Shown here: piece by piece, positions 28,439 through 39,500 of the stretch
Layout: each line of letters starts with the position of its first letter
Numbering within the stretch: the first letter of the stretch is position 1
Source of the DNA: a virus
Direction: 5' to 3' (one strand)
Virus record (IMG/VR): IMGVR_UViG_3300034061_001472
Location: 1 to 64,000 of that record
DNA: 64,000 bases
Notes under the pieces: model-generated
Seen by the model: only the letters and a program-made list of their open reading frames with translations
What the model was told of the DNA's origin: nothing
Databases searched by the model: none
Position numbers and translations under genes: made by a program

Positions 28439-28909
28439 TTATGGAATAAGCTCTATCCTGTAGATTGACTCGATTCCTTTATCTATCTCGGCTGCAACCT
28501 GGAGTAGACGCTCGGCTACCTTGGTTAAATACCTTGCGCCACCTTGGTCATACTTATAAAGCGCCTCGAGGACCGCATTAGGGTCATCGCTAACCTGTGC
28601 CCAGTAACGATGCTTCTCGGGGAAAATCATCACCGCAGAGCGAGATGGTAAGCACTCTTCGCATGGAAGGGCTCTATCATCTAGCTCATCTGCACTTACC
28701 TCATTGAGGCCATAACGCTTTACAAGAGGGCAGGCTGCTCCATGAAAGACGATAGACACGCCAATGCGAGAAAGAATGTAGGAGCCGTTGTCTGTTTTGT
28801 AGAGCGCGAATTCAATCCAGCGCGTTGATCCGCGACGCCAGGAAGATGATTCACTTAGGAGACGTCCATTGAACTGTAAAGTTCTAGCGTTATCCTTAAC
28901 TTCAAACAC
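28439..28909 (-). CDS. Hypothetical protein (156 residues)
   Basis: Not recognised. It has a beta-rich first half (RTLQFNGRLL, RWIEFALYKTDNGSYIL) and cysteines at CPLVKRYG and LPCEECLP that could bind metal. The last third is helical (ARYLTKVAERLLQVAAEID). Set apart by short gaps on both sides, it lies at the border between the replication block and the virion block. Confidence 0.6.
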   Translation of the reverse strand: MFEVKDNARTLQFNGRLLSESSSWRRGSTRWIEFALYKTDNGSYILSRIGVSIVFHGAACPLVKRYGLNEVSADELDDRALPCEECLPSRSAVMIFPEKHRYWAQVSDDPNAVLEALYKYDQGGARYLTKVAERLLQVAAEIDKGIESIYRIELIP

Positions 28910-28992
28910 TATATCTCTCCCTGTGTCGGTATGTCGCTAGGCAACATATTATCAAACTTATATGAAAAAATCATGACATTTGCACTTTATTA

Positions 28993-29199
28993 CTAAATAT
29001 CTTCTGCTCTAGCAATTTTTATTTTTCGTGGTACGTCTTGCTCTGGTTCTAGTTCTCCCTCAGGCGCGTTTAGCTCCGCGGTAAGAGCAATAATCGTTGC
29101 CTTTTGAACAGCTATCTCCTGCGCCAACTCGCCGATATGAGTGCGTAGCGCCGCAAGTACATGCTCGATCTTTATGTCTTGTTCTTGGTTATTTGTCAT
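28993..29199 (-). CDS. Small coiled-coil-like protein (68 residues)
   Basis: A single long helix with heptad-like spacing (IEHVLAALRTHIGELAQEIAVQKATIIALTAEL in the middle) and an acidic then basic tail. ATG shares its first base with the stop of the tail-tip gene, so it is coupled to that gene and may be a chaperone or trimerisation partner for it. No family recognised. Confidence 0.6.
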   Translation of the reverse strand: MTNNQEQDIKIEHVLAALRTHIGELAQEIAVQKATIIALTAELNAPEGELEPEQDVPRKIKIARAEDI

Positions 29200-32100
29200 T
29201 ATGCCTCCAGTGTAGTTATTCGATTTTCTAGCTCTTCTACCTTAAGAATTGTTTCCTTTAGAGCTCCTACTACGTAAGGTAGTATATTAGTAGTAAGGAT
29301 AGACTGGTACTCCGGATTTCCGTCTTTATCAACGGCATCCTTTTCTCCCATAGTAAGCTCAGGGGTGCCATCAGCGCCAAATTCATGAGCGATAAAACCA
29401 ACAACCTCTGTCTTATCTGGGTCATCTTTTAGATTGAAAACTCGAATTCTTTTTGATTTTATTACTTCAATAGATCCTGAATAGTCTCGTATATTTTCTT
29501 TAAGTCTGTAGTCAGAAGGAGCTCTAAAAGAAGGGCTTGCCGACGTACTTGCGTTAATTCCACCACGGTCTGCGCCATTTACAATGAGACGAATCATTTC
29601 AGTAGTGCCTGTTCCGGCTTCGTATTTGTGTAAAAACAAAGGTATAGAGTTAAAACGTCTAGCAATAATTCCGCCAGTTGCTGTCAAGAACGTTCCCGCA
29701 GATTGCTCGTCGGAAGCGGAAGAATACACGCCCGTGTAGATGCTGTTTAACGGGTTACCAGCAACTCCGGTAAAAACGATATGTCGCTGTGTGTTTGAGG
29801 TTGCGGTGCCACCGTTAGCTACAAGATTTAAAGCGTAGCCGGATGCGGCGACAACTTCTAGCCCGCGACTGCGACCTGCATCTTCGTTGTTCATATAAAC
29901 TGTTCCGGTAGCAGCGCCGCGGTTAAGAGTAATACCACCTGCACCCATCTGTACAGAAACCGATTCACCATATATGTTTAACGCTGAAACAGAGAACGCA
30001 CCGAAGCCGCCAAAGCCAGTACTGGTATCAGTCATAGTTACAGAGCCTGTTGAAGAGCTAATCGTAGTCGAGACGGTGCCGGTACCAATAGCAAGAGAGC
30101 CTCTAAAGGTAGCAGCGCCTGTAGAAGTAACTATAGAAAGAACGTTAACGCTGCTAGAGTTTGTAAAGTATAGTCCCGTGGTGTCCATCTGCACCTTAGG
30201 GTTTGATGCAGCAGTTCTTACTATAGCGCCTGTGATAGTCTTACCATCAATTGCATCGGCTGAGATTTTTGTTCCTGTAATTGCTCCTGCGTTAATTTTG
30301 TCTGACTCAATAGCGTTAGCTTGAATCTTACCGGCGCTAATAGCATTGGCTTCAATAGCTGCAGCGGTTATAGCATTAGCGCCAATCTTACCGGCAATAA
30401 TTGCGCCAGCTGCAATTTGGTTAGCACCAATTGCGTTGGCTGCAATCTTGTCACTGCTAATAGCGTTAGCAGCAATTTCTGTAGCGCTAATAGTTCCTGC
30501 AACTATCTTAGCCGCGGTAATAGCATTGGCTGCAACTGCGTTTGCAGTTACCGCGCCTGCGGCGATACTTCCAGCAACAACTGCATTGGCTGCAATCTTT
30601 CCAGCCTCGATAGCATTGGCTGCAATCGTTGCAGCGGTTACCGCTCCTGCGTCGATCTTGCCTGCCGTAATTGCGTTAGCGCCAATGGTTGCAGCGGTTA
30701 CTGCGCCTGCGTCAATTTTGCCAGTTGTAATTGCATTTGCTTGAATTGTTGCAGCAGTTACCGCATTAGCTGCAATCTTTCCAGCCTCAATAGCACCTGC
30801 TTGGATAGTAGCAGCAGTAACAGCGTTAGCCGCGATTTTTCCAGCTTCAATAGCACCTGCAGAGATCGTCGCGGCGGTTACCGCATTTGCGTCAATTTTA
30901 CCTGCAGTAATAGCATTAGCTGCAATCTTTACTGCCGTAATTGCGTTAGCTGCAATTGTTGTTGCTGTTACAGCGTTAGCGTCTATCTTACTCGCGGTAA
31001 TCGCGTTAGCTTGAATACTTGCTGCTACAACCGCATTAGCGGCAATCTTAGTTTCTGTAATTGCAGCCGCGGCAATTGCAGTTGCATCTACCGCGTTAGC
31101 AGCAATAGAGCCAAGAGTTACCGCGTTGGCTGCGATTGCGCCAGCAGCAACTGCGTTAGGTCCAATTTTTCCAAGAATAACTGCGTTTGCAGCAAGTGCG
31201 TTAGCGTTTACAGCATTTGCAGCAATCTTGCCAGCTTCAACTGCGTTAGCTCCAATTTTTGCAGCGGTAATAGCAGCGTCTGCAATTTTTGCCTGTGTAA
31301 CTGCGTTAGGCCCCAGTTGAGACGAGGTAACCGCGTTAACCTGGATCATTGCCGAGGATACTGCGTTAGCTGCAATTGCTAGCTCTGTCACCGCATTGGC
31401 AAGAATTTTTTCTGCATTTACCGCGCCGTTAGCTATCTTAAACACGTCAATTGACCCATCGGCGATTGCGGATGCAGATACTATCTGTCCAGCAAAAGGC
31501 CAGGTACTAAGAGTATTAGCAATTAGATCGGTGTCTACTAGTCTGTTTACCGAGGTAGATGACTGAGTAGAGGCTGTTGTAGCACCGCCGGCTAAGTTTA
31601 TCGCGATGAACTTGTAGTAATACGTAGTAGCGTACGTTAGATCTGTGTCTACGTATAGCTCTGGAGCAGCAAAAAGTTTTCCAATAGCTGTTGAAGTGCT
31701 AGGTGTAAATCCACTTGTCAGAGATCTATGAATCTCAATGTACGCGAAGGTGTCACCCATAGCGTTGCCAAGATAGTCAAGACCGTTCCAACGAACAGTA
31801 ACGGTTCCTAGGCGAGTAGTTAGCTGAGGAGCGCTAGGACGCTCTACAACTACAACAGAGATAGGAGTTGTTAAAAATATCTCGGCAGAGTAATCAGATC
31901 TATTGTCCGATTTATCATACGCCTTAACCGCATAGCGAAGCGCTACACCTTGCTTTAAGCCTTCGTGGGTGTATGTAAGATCTGTCACAGAGATTAAGAA
32001 CTTCCAGTCATCTGTTACCAACGTTCGATAAAAGATATCATAGCCAACAAGATCTGTTATGGCGGTGTCGTCAACATTTTGCGTAGGGGCAAGCCATGTA

Positions 32101-33053
32101 AGCACAACTCGCGCACGCGGATCTCGCACGTCGTAGTACGCGGTGCCTGCACCAGCTAAACTTGTTGGAATTTTTGGCGCTATGTCATCTGGAATAAACA
32201 CGCCTGTAGTGTCTATGCTGGCGTTAACCTGCTCCCACTTAAGACCGGTCCAAGAGTACAGAGCGCCATCTGTAGGGTCAGACCAGGTATCGCCAACCTG
32301 CACGTACTTAATTAACGTAGGGTATACGCCGCCGTCTCCTGCGGTAGCTGCAATGTTTTCTTGGTCATTTGCAGTCTTATACGAGACGGTTGTAGAAGTT
32401 TTTGCGGTAATCGTGTAGTTACCGTCAAACTCTTCACCTACGCCGTCGACATTTACTCTGTCGCCTACGATAAACGTGTGCCCGCTGCCTATAGTAAGAG
32501 TTACAACGTTACTTGTTATAGCCTTAGTAGTTACAGCTTTCCACGCTACAGTGTTCGCATTTACATTTAATACAGAGCTGTTACTTCCTTCCCAACGGCG
32601 CGTAAAAACAATAGTGTAGTCACTTATAACTTCTGTAACTGTCCAAAAGAGGTACTCTAGTCTTGAATAAAAGTTTGGACGGTCTCCACCAGGAGCCGTA
32701 AGGTCAAACTGTGAGTTTAGTCCACTTACTAGTATTCTATCTCCAACAATTAACTCGTGCGCGATGTCTGTTGTAAGAGTTGCCTTATCAGGCTTTATAA
32801 AACTTTTAAACGTCTTATACTCTTTAGCAATAATTCTTTTGTAGACGGCTGGAGGAATAGTTTTAATCGTGCCGGTTGTTGCCTGAATCGCCGCTGCGGT
32901 AGTTGGAACGTCCTCCGCCAACTGCTCTACTGTAATACTCGCTGCCGCAGGAACTACTCTCTTAGGGGCACGGCGACGCTCTACTTCACGTAGACGTCTG
33001 TCAACGTTTGTAAGGGTAGTAGTGAGCTTACGCCGTCTTCTTCTAAGAGCCAC
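29199..33053 (-). CDS. Tail-tip/fibre protein with FnIII, long Ala-Asn-Ala repeat and S74 autochaperone
   Basis: About 1284 residues from GTG 33053, chosen because AGGAG is nine bases upstream; the TTG at 33062 abuts that site. Order: basic N-terminus; two FCCH-like modules (AHELIVGDRILVSG, SGHTFIVGDRVNVDG); fibronectin type III-like domains; then ~390 residues (about 30255-31430) of degenerate repeats built from ANAVxAxxI and ANAIxAGKI units, an elongated trimeric shaft; a beta tip; and a C-terminal S74 intramolecular chaperone with APSDYRLKENI, where the Ser before Asp is the self-cleavage nucleophile. It ends in a short coiled coil. Probably a receptor-binding tip fibre. Confidence 0.88.
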   Translation of the reverse strand: MALRRRRRKLTTTLTNVDRRLREVERRRAPKRVVPAAASITVEQLAEDVPTTAAAIQATTGTIKTIPPAVYKRIIAKEYKTFKSFIKPDKATLTTDIAHELIVGDRILVSGLNSQFDLTAPGGDRPNFYSRLEYLFWTVTEVISDYTIVFTRRWEGSNSSVLNVNANTVAWKAVTTKAITSNVVTLTIGSGHTFIVGDRVNVDGVGEEFDGNYTITAKTSTTVSYKTANDQENIAATAGDGGVYPTLIKYVQVGDTWSDPTDGALYSWTGLKWEQVNASIDTTGVFIPDDIAPKIPTSLAGAGTAYYDVRDPRARVVLTWLAPTQNVDDTAITDLVGYDIFYRTLVTDDWKFLISVTDLTYTHEGLKQGVALRYAVKAYDKSDNRSDYSAEIFLTTPISVVVVERPSAPQLTTRLGTVTVRWNGLDYLGNAMGDTFAYIEIHRSLTSGFTPSTSTAIGKLFAAPELYVDTDLTYATTYYYKFIAINLAGGATTASTQSSTSVNRLVDTDLIANTLSTWPFAGQIVSASAIADGSIDVFKIANGAVNAEKILANAVTELAIAANAVSSAMIQVNAVTSSQLGPNAVTQAKIADAAITAAKIGANAVEAGKIAANAVNANALAANAVILGKIGPNAVAAGAIAANAVTLGSIAANAVDATAIAAAAITETKIAANAVVAASIQANAITASKIDANAVTATTIAANAITAVKIAANAITAGKIDANAVTAATISAGAIEAGKIAANAVTAATIQAGAIEAGKIAANAVTAATIQANAITTGKIDAGAVTAATIGANAITAGKIDAGAVTAATIAANAIEAGKIAANAVVAGSIAAGAVTANAVAANAITAAKIVAGTISATEIAANAISSDKIAANAIGANQIAAGAIIAGKIGANAITAAAIEANAISAGKIQANAIESDKINAGAITGTKISADAIDGKTITGAIVRTAASNPKVQMDTTGLYFTNSSSVNVLSIVTSTGAATFRGSLAIGTGTVSTTISSSTGSVTMTDTSTGFGGFGAFSVSALNIYGESVSVQMGAGGITLNRGAATGTVYMNNEDAGRSRGLEVVAASGYALNLVANGGTATSNTQRHIVFTGVAGNPLNSIYTGVYSSASDEQSAGTFLTATGGIIARRFNSIPLFLHKYEAGTGTTEMIRLIVNGADRGGINASTSASPSFRAPSDYRLKENIRDYSGSIEVIKSKRIRVFNLKDDPDKTEVVGFIAHEFGADGTPELTMGEKDAVDKDGNPEYQSILTTNILPYVVGALKETILKVEELENRITTLEA

Positions 33054-35067
33054 GTTTATCAACTCCTGGTTCTGTTACTAAGACTAATGAAACAGTCTCT
33101 GGGAATGACGGACTGTCTGGGACGGACACAGAAAAACCGTCAATTTTTCTAACTAAAACAGTGTCTCTAGGCTCAAGGTCACTCGCTAGACGTAAGTTAA
33201 TAAACTCATCATTAAGCACGATTACACACCAGTCACCCGGGCTGTAGCTTCCAATCTTAGGCTCCATTGAGCCGTTAACCTGTATTTCAATATTAGACTG
33301 CGGAGGACGTGATTCGTTTAAGTACGTTTCTGCAAATAATGTCAGAGTCTCTTCGTCTCCTACATCTTTCTGAGACTCTACTTCTTCTAATATAGGCCAA
33401 CCAGCGTCTAACAGATCATACGCACTTGCAGCAGCGTACGGCTGACTTGACTCTGGACCTATATCTCCAATATCGCCAATCACCCAGAAGCGTGTTGCAG
33501 AAGACTCGGCAGACTCCTCCATAGTTGCACTAGAAATACTTCCAGGATACTCAAATACAAGCACATCTGCACCAAAGTCTGATGGGTCTGCCACCGCGCC
33601 TGGCGCCAAAGTAGGAAAGCCCGCAGGAGTAATCGGCATAAGAACAAACGTGCGAGAAAAAGAAGATGTCGCGCCATCATACGAGCAGTCTATACGATAC
33701 TCGAAGCCATCAACAGTGTTAGAGTAAGTGTCTAATGCTTCTCCAATATTCTGCAATTCGTAGCCTCGGTACGTTTTATTAGGCACATTCTTTCCGCTGT
33801 ACTCTTCGCCTGAAACAGAAATGTCTACGTCAGAGTTATATGTAAATCCACCCCAAGAAGCATACGTGACAGATGGACTAACAGTGGCAGTTGCAGTTCC
33901 GACTACGCCGCCTTCTAGTATATTTCCGGTGTATAAGCCATAAGTAAATTGTGTAACGCTAGGCACTGCAGTTATTACAAAGTTGCCATCTACCGCTGTG
34001 TCCACTCCGGTAACAACAACAACGTCATTTACCTCGAACCCATGCGCAGAGGCAGTAGTGATTGTTACAACGTTGGCTGTTAGACTTCTGAGAATAATAG
34101 TCTGTGAATTAGCAGAAAGTGCAGTTGTGCTTTGAGTAGTTCCAACAGATGCGTACCTAAACGTAGTTGCAGTAGGCGTCGCAGTAACTACGTGCTTGCC
34201 ATCAAACGATGCTCCTACGTTTGCGATAGTTACAATTTGACCGGGGATAAGCGAGTGCGCAGCGTCAGTTGTCATCGTCGCAACGTTGGACGCGCGAGAC
34301 GAGCTGACCAGATTAAGGAAGTACGCCTCACCAGGCGCAGTCTCGTCATTAGGAAAGTCAACGTTTGAAAAGTCAACGTTTAAAGATTGAAGCAGCTGAC
34401 GAGTGTAGTCGTACGTGTCAGGGCGCACTGTAACAGTAGCAATTCCATCATCGCTTGGGAAAGTACCGTTAAGAGTTGTGACTGGAATAGTAATTGAAAA
34501 CGTGGAGCTGGTTGACCCGCTTAACAGCGTGTAATATCCGCCAAACTTATATCTAATATCTTTCGACGCGCCAGATAAAAATGAAATGTAAACATCTTGC
34601 CCTGTAGTAAATTCGCTGTAGGTTTGACTGTTCTGTAGTGTAAAGGTTAAGGTCTTGTCTGTTGTGCCAGTCACGGTGTAGTCCGCGCCAAAGTCGTGTG
34701 ACCATGTCTTCCACGCGACGCGATGGTGAAGATAACTCTGAAATTCAGATGCATTTACCGTAAGGTTTCTTGTGATAACGTCGTACGTCCGCGTCCAGAT
34801 AATTCCGCCCCAGACGCACTCGTCACCGCGCATTACGTACAGCGCAGTCTTACCAGGCATAGTGCTGTCATACAGGTTCATTGACTCTGTGCCAGCCGCT
34901 CCGCCGGTAGTTGGAATAACCGGGATACTCCCCGAGAACGCTCCTGCGGTCTTAATAGAGCGCTCGTAGGAAACACCCTTGAAAGGTATTTCTGCAAGAA
35001 TGTTATTGGTTAAAATGTCCGTTGTGAAGTAACGGTAGTTGACTGCGGTTAGGTCTGAAACAGCCAT
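33043..35067 (-). CDS. Tail tip/baseplate protein with FCCH-like modules
   Basis: 674 residues. The N-terminal ~220 residues (FKGVSYERSIKTAGAFSG, GDECVWGGIIWTRTY) look like the siphophage minor tail protein that follows Dit, the counterpart of Tal N-terminal domains. Two FCCH-like insertions follow (AHSLIPGQIVTIANVG, about 34130-34310; AHGFEVNDVVVVTGVD, about 33890-34095). The C-terminal half resumes a baseplate fold (YELQNIGEALDTYSNTVDGFEYRID). No peptidase motif is visible, unlike some Tal proteins. It overlaps the tail-tip fibre gene by 11 bp. Confidence 0.75.
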   Translation of the reverse strand: MAVSDLTAVNYRYFTTDILTNNILAEIPFKGVSYERSIKTAGAFSGSIPVIPTTGGAAGTESMNLYDSTMPGKTALYVMRGDECVWGGIIWTRTYDVITRNLTVNASEFQSYLHHRVAWKTWSHDFGADYTVTGTTDKTLTFTLQNSQTYSEFTTGQDVYISFLSGASKDIRYKFGGYYTLLSGSTSSTFSITIPVTTLNGTFPSDDGIATVTVRPDTYDYTRQLLQSLNVDFSNVDFPNDETAPGEAYFLNLVSSSRASNVATMTTDAAHSLIPGQIVTIANVGASFDGKHVVTATPTATTFRYASVGTTQSTTALSANSQTIILRSLTANVVTITTASAHGFEVNDVVVVTGVDTAVDGNFVITAVPSVTQFTYGLYTGNILEGGVVGTATATVSPSVTYASWGGFTYNSDVDISVSGEEYSGKNVPNKTYRGYELQNIGEALDTYSNTVDGFEYRIDCSYDGATSSFSRTFVLMPITPAGFPTLAPGAVADPSDFGADVLVFEYPGSISSATMEESAESSATRFWVIGDIGDIGPESSQPYAAASAYDLLDAGWPILEEVESQKDVGDEETLTLFAETYLNESRPPQSNIEIQVNGSMEPKIGSYSPGDWCVIVLNDEFINLRLASDLEPRDTVLVRKIDGFSVSVPDSPSFPETVSLVLVTEPGVDKRGS

Positions 35068-35111
35068 GTTATCCTCCGTTTTTTGTATAAGTCGTTGTTA
35101 TCATTGTATCA

Positions 35112-36521
35112 TTAACCTAGCCAGGCTGACCTGTAATACACATTTATATAAGCGCTAGAGTTGTTTGGATTTCCATCATCTGCAAAACTTATTACGTTAT
35201 TTCCAGGCGCAAGATAGAACCACTCCGCAAGAACATCAACGTAGTTACGCTTTCCTACGGCGTCGCCGTCAACTGCTACTTCGTGCTCCTTTGTGTCGAT
35301 CTCGACGACAACTCCGCTGCCAATCGGCTGCACGGTTGAGATTAACTCGTTTGTAGTTATATTTTGGATATCGCCATTCCCGTTGACAGTTCCATGAATC
35401 TCTAAAATTACCGGAGTGTAGGCGTTGCCGGTATTGTTAATAGTCACGGTGCCTGTACCTGGGCTTAGTGCGTTAGTGCAGGTGAGTAAGGCAGAGCGGT
35501 AGCCGAGCTCGTTGTCTTCGTACCACTCGTACTTAAGTGGGTCAGGTGCGCGCAGGCCAATAGAGAACTCAGTGCGTCCACGAGCGTTAACAGTTTCTAT
35601 TGATGGTGCACCATTAAGTCTTACCCAGGAAGCCTTGAGAGGGTTCTCGTTGGTCTTTAACCAGCCGCCAAAGTGAACTAAGTCCGCGGCCTTGATTAAC
35701 TTATCTCTAGCTGCTTGCACATATGAAGAATCGGGTGTAAGGAACACTCCGTTAAGCGTGATCTGACGTGATTGGTAGCGGCCACGTATATCATACGAGC
35801 CATCTCCGTATCCACGTGGGATATCTGCAATGTCTGGCTCGGGATGATTCCACCAGCCGTCAATACCGGTGCACACCCAGACGACCCCGTCTTCATCAAT
35901 TGTATTAAGAATAAGCCCGTTCAAGTTAATGTCAGCGTTGAGCTGCATGCCTGTGATTTTTGGCACAGGCACAGGTATAAGCGACTTATCAACTGTCTTG
36001 TTTTCGTACGCTTGAGTTACATCGTCGTAGTACTCGTTAACGTAACTTGCGGCCTCGAAGAGAACTGCGTCTACATAGAATACCTTACCGGCAGTCCCGG
36101 CTGAAGGCTGAACAACATATATTAAGGCTGCTGCCGCATTAGACGGAGAGGTGATTACATCGGTAAGTCGTACCCATGGATCACCTACCGTAATTTCAAT
36201 AGCGTTCGATGAAGACGTAGAGATAAGTGATCCGCCAGAAACAGCGGTATACCACACAACTTTAATTTGGAAGGTGCCAGTTTGAGAGCCAAGAGGGACC
36301 TTTACGTAAGCGGATACTCCGTAGGAAGTACTGCTTAAAACTGCTATACGTGAAGAGGTAACAACACCAGAGTTAGATGAAGCCTGCTTTGTTACCTCTA
36401 AGCACGATGTACCAAAGAACCCGTCGGTTGTTATTCTAGCGATAGAGCTAGAAGATGAAGTTGACCACCCTGTAGTGTTAGTTTTGAACGAAGGGTTAAT
36501 GACTAAATTATTTTTTGCCAT
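35112..36521 (-). CDS. Distal tail (Dit-like) protein with N-terminal carbohydrate-binding-like domain
   Basis: 469 residues. Residues 1-~165 (NLVINPSFKTNTTGWS..GTSCLEVTKQ) resemble the jelly-roll CBM fold that phage tail proteins use to hold glycans. From ~190 (LNADINLNGLILNTIDEDGVVWVCTGIDGWW; RYQSRQITLNGVFLTPD) the pattern matches Dit-type N-terminal domains, then a C-terminal beta domain (RNYVDVLAEWFYLAPGNNVISF). It joins the tube to the tip. Position right after the tape measure gene (3 bp) supports this. Confidence 0.78.
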   Translation of the reverse strand: MAKNNLVINPSFKTNTTGWSTSSSSSIARITTDGFFGTSCLEVTKQASSNSGVVTSSRIAVLSSTSYGVSAYVKVPLGSQTGTFQIKVVWYTAVSGGSLISTSSSNAIEITVGDPWVRLTDVITSPSNAAAALIYVVQPSAGTAGKVFYVDAVLFEAASYVNEYYDDVTQAYENKTVDKSLIPVPVPKITGMQLNADINLNGLILNTIDEDGVVWVCTGIDGWWNHPEPDIADIPRGYGDGSYDIRGRYQSRQITLNGVFLTPDSSYVQAARDKLIKAADLVHFGGWLKTNENPLKASWVRLNGAPSIETVNARGRTEFSIGLRAPDPLKYEWYEDNELGYRSALLTCTNALSPGTGTVTINNTGNAYTPVILEIHGTVNGNGDIQNITTNELISTVQPIGSGVVVEIDTKEHEVAVDGDAVGKRNYVDVLAEWFYLAPGNNVISFADDGNPNNSSAYINVYYRSAWLG

Positions 36522-36524
36522 GCG

Positions 36525-39500
36525 CTATACGCCACCCTTACGAATCATGAAGCCAACCTGACGAGATATCGCCGCCGCAAGATCAGCTTCGCTCATCTTC
36601 TCAGAAGGATAGACCTTAAACGTTAAATTAGTGCCTGCGCCTTGTTTTCCTGCAAGGAACTTTATGATCGCGCGATCTCGTACAGATAGTCCTTGCGCGT
36701 CCAGAGGCTCTACGCGCTCAGGGCGACCAGCCTCGCCGATCGTCGCAAGAGTTCCACCAGGTGTAGGACGTACTATTCCACCCATTGCAAGTTTTATAGT
36801 AGGAATATTAGGAGTCTCTAAAGTAAAACCTCTACCAGCTAATGGACCTAAACTCATTCCAAAAATTTTATCTGGGAGCCTTAAGTCAAGTGAAAAACTG
36901 TTCCACCGCGTAATAATATAATTTAATGTAGTTATAAATGCAGATCTAAGTCCGTCCCACATGTTTGCTGCGGCGTTTCTTACACGAGCAGGGAGACCGC
37001 GAACAAACTCAATAAAAGCAGTTACACGAGCAGCAAGGTTATCGCGCATGGCACCAAAACGATCGCCAATCCATGACCATATAGCCGCGTTTGCAGCTCT
37101 TAGACGGCCAGGAATTGCGCGAACGTAGGCAAGAACGTCATCCCAGCGTTTCTGAAGACCTTGCCACATACTAGAGAAGAAACTAGTAACTGCCGTCCAC
37201 ATCGTGCTAGCAATTGCAGCAATTCTTCCAGGTATTCCTCTTACAAATTCAACTATCGTATCCCAGTTTCTGACAATAGCAAGTACAGCTAAGCCTATAG
37301 GTCCAGTTAATATAGCTAGGATAAGAGGCCAGTTTTCACTTATCCAATTCCATACCATCTGCGCGCCTTCTTTAATTCTTTCCCACATTCTTACAACAAA
37401 GTCGCGGAATGTCTTATTTCTGTTGTACAACGTGACAAATATCGCGATTAGCGCCACGATAGCGAGTATGACAAGACCAATAGGGTTTGTTGCCCACATC
37501 ATCTTCATCAAAAACATAATAATTCTGCCATAGAACATTACAGCTTTAAAAACAAAGATAACTTTTTTTGCAACAAACACCATATATAGCATTGCCTTAC
37601 CTGCGATCATTCCGGCAAAACCAAGTGCTAGCAAAACTCCGTGTAATGGCCCCAAGACCTTCATAAGCATCTGTACTGGCCTGGTTTCAAAAACAGTAGC
37701 CAGCGCCTTACCAATCATATTCAGCGTCTTGAAGAACATAGTCATTCCGCCGTCTTCAGTAAAAATCTTTGTTAGCCTTGTCATAGTGACAAGAAGCTCT
37801 GCAAATGCAGGGCCACCTTCATTTAAGTTCTTAAATATTTCTCCTATATCTGGGACTGCCTTTGCAAGAGTATCCCAGAACTCCTTAGTGTTAGGATCTC
37901 CAGCTAGTTTTATAAACTCTTTTGTTAGTGGACCTAAAAACCCAAGAATTGCCTTTACGTTTATTGCCGCGTCTCTAAAGAACTCGCGCAGGGAGCCAGG
38001 GCCGTCTCCCGTATAATCAGTGTTTGCCTTCCACTGCGCTGTTACATCTTTTAGATAGTCAAGAAGTATTTGACCACCGCTACCTGGCCCGGTGTTTGCC
38101 TTTACTAAATTTCCAATAAAACCAAAGGTGTTGCCAAATATGTCCCCCAGCTGAGCCGCAACATCACCAGCTGTCTTAAAGAACGCTTGAAGACTTCCGT
38201 CTGCTTCCTTCGTACTGAGCATCTTGTCCCAGCCGGCGGTAGTCTTTTCTATCCAACCAAAGAAGCGCTTAGTAAGAGGCTCAGCGGCTGTAAGAATAGA
38301 GAGTAAAGATCCCCATAAACTACCGACGCTTTTTCCAAGACTTTCAATAACTCCGCCAGATGTTTCAAATACCTTAGCAAGTTTTGCAAGATTTTCTGAA
38401 TTTACAATAGCGTCTGAAACAGACTTGGACGCCGTGCCCATGGCTTTTCCAACAAGGTTAAGACCAGTCTTAAACGTCGGGAATGCCTTGTCAACGATCT
38501 GCTGAATTGAAGTCTGTAGTAGTGGTAAGAAGCCAGACGCCGCAGCTTCCTTTAAAGAATCTAGCTGAGGTTTTAGACTTGCTAAGAACTTAGCGAATAC
38601 CTTCTGAGAAGCGGTAAGTCCCGCTAGTGGGTCTTGTCCTTTAGCAGCTTTAGCAGCATTTTCTTTTGCGTCAATAATAGCTTGTAGTGCGTCGCGCTCA
38701 GCCTTAGCCTTGCCGTCAACTGCATCCATGTAGTTTTCTTCAGCACTTGTAAGATTGTCTGTTGCAGATATAACAGCGTTAGTTCCAGCAACACCTTCTC
38801 TAGCAAGACGATCTTGCTCTACCTGCAGATCTTTATTTCTATCCATTGCCATACGAAGATTTAGATCAGCTTCTTCGTACGCAAGCTCTGCTTCTCTTCG
38901 AGCACGAGAGTTAGGCGGTAAATCTTGAACCCGCGCTAAAGTTTCACGCGCAGCCTCGAGTTCTAACGCTGCCTTCTTCTCGGCAATTGCCGCGTCCTCG
39001 GCGTCAAAACCAAGCTGCTGAATTTCTTCAGCGCCTTCTTTAAGCGCCTTGTTAAAAGCAATCTGAGCCTTAGTTAGCTCTAGCTTAGATTTAATTAACT
39101 TTTTATCCGCGGCGGCTAGATTTTCTGTGTTCCTCTGCGCTATCTTAGCAAGTTCTTTTGCTAGGTTTTGCCCACCCGCACCGCCACCTGCTGTTTTTTG
39201 CTTATTTAACGCGCTAACTGCAGCGCCAATTCCAGACAACGCTAGCTTAGCAGCTACACTTCCGGCTATAATTGCAGCTAAGCCTCCGCCAAGCGCGACT
39301 AAGGCCGGAGTAGCAGAAAGAACCGCACCACCTAAGGAGACAACACCAACAACAAGAGAGCTCAAGCTAGAGACAAGAACTCCAATAGCAGTTCCTACAT
39401 TGTACCCTACTCTTTGAAGAGAGTTAAAAGCCTTACCAACTCTGTCTGCTTCACGTCCTAGTTGCTTAAAAGATCTAGTGTCTTTAGAAAAAAGATCACC

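Noticed and set aside
30321-31382. Plus-strand 353-codon ORF rich in Cys, Ser and Asn
   Set aside because: It is the mirror of the ANAV/ANAI repeat of the minus-strand tail-tip gene, whose domains are clear on both sides; its composition is dictated by the repeat.
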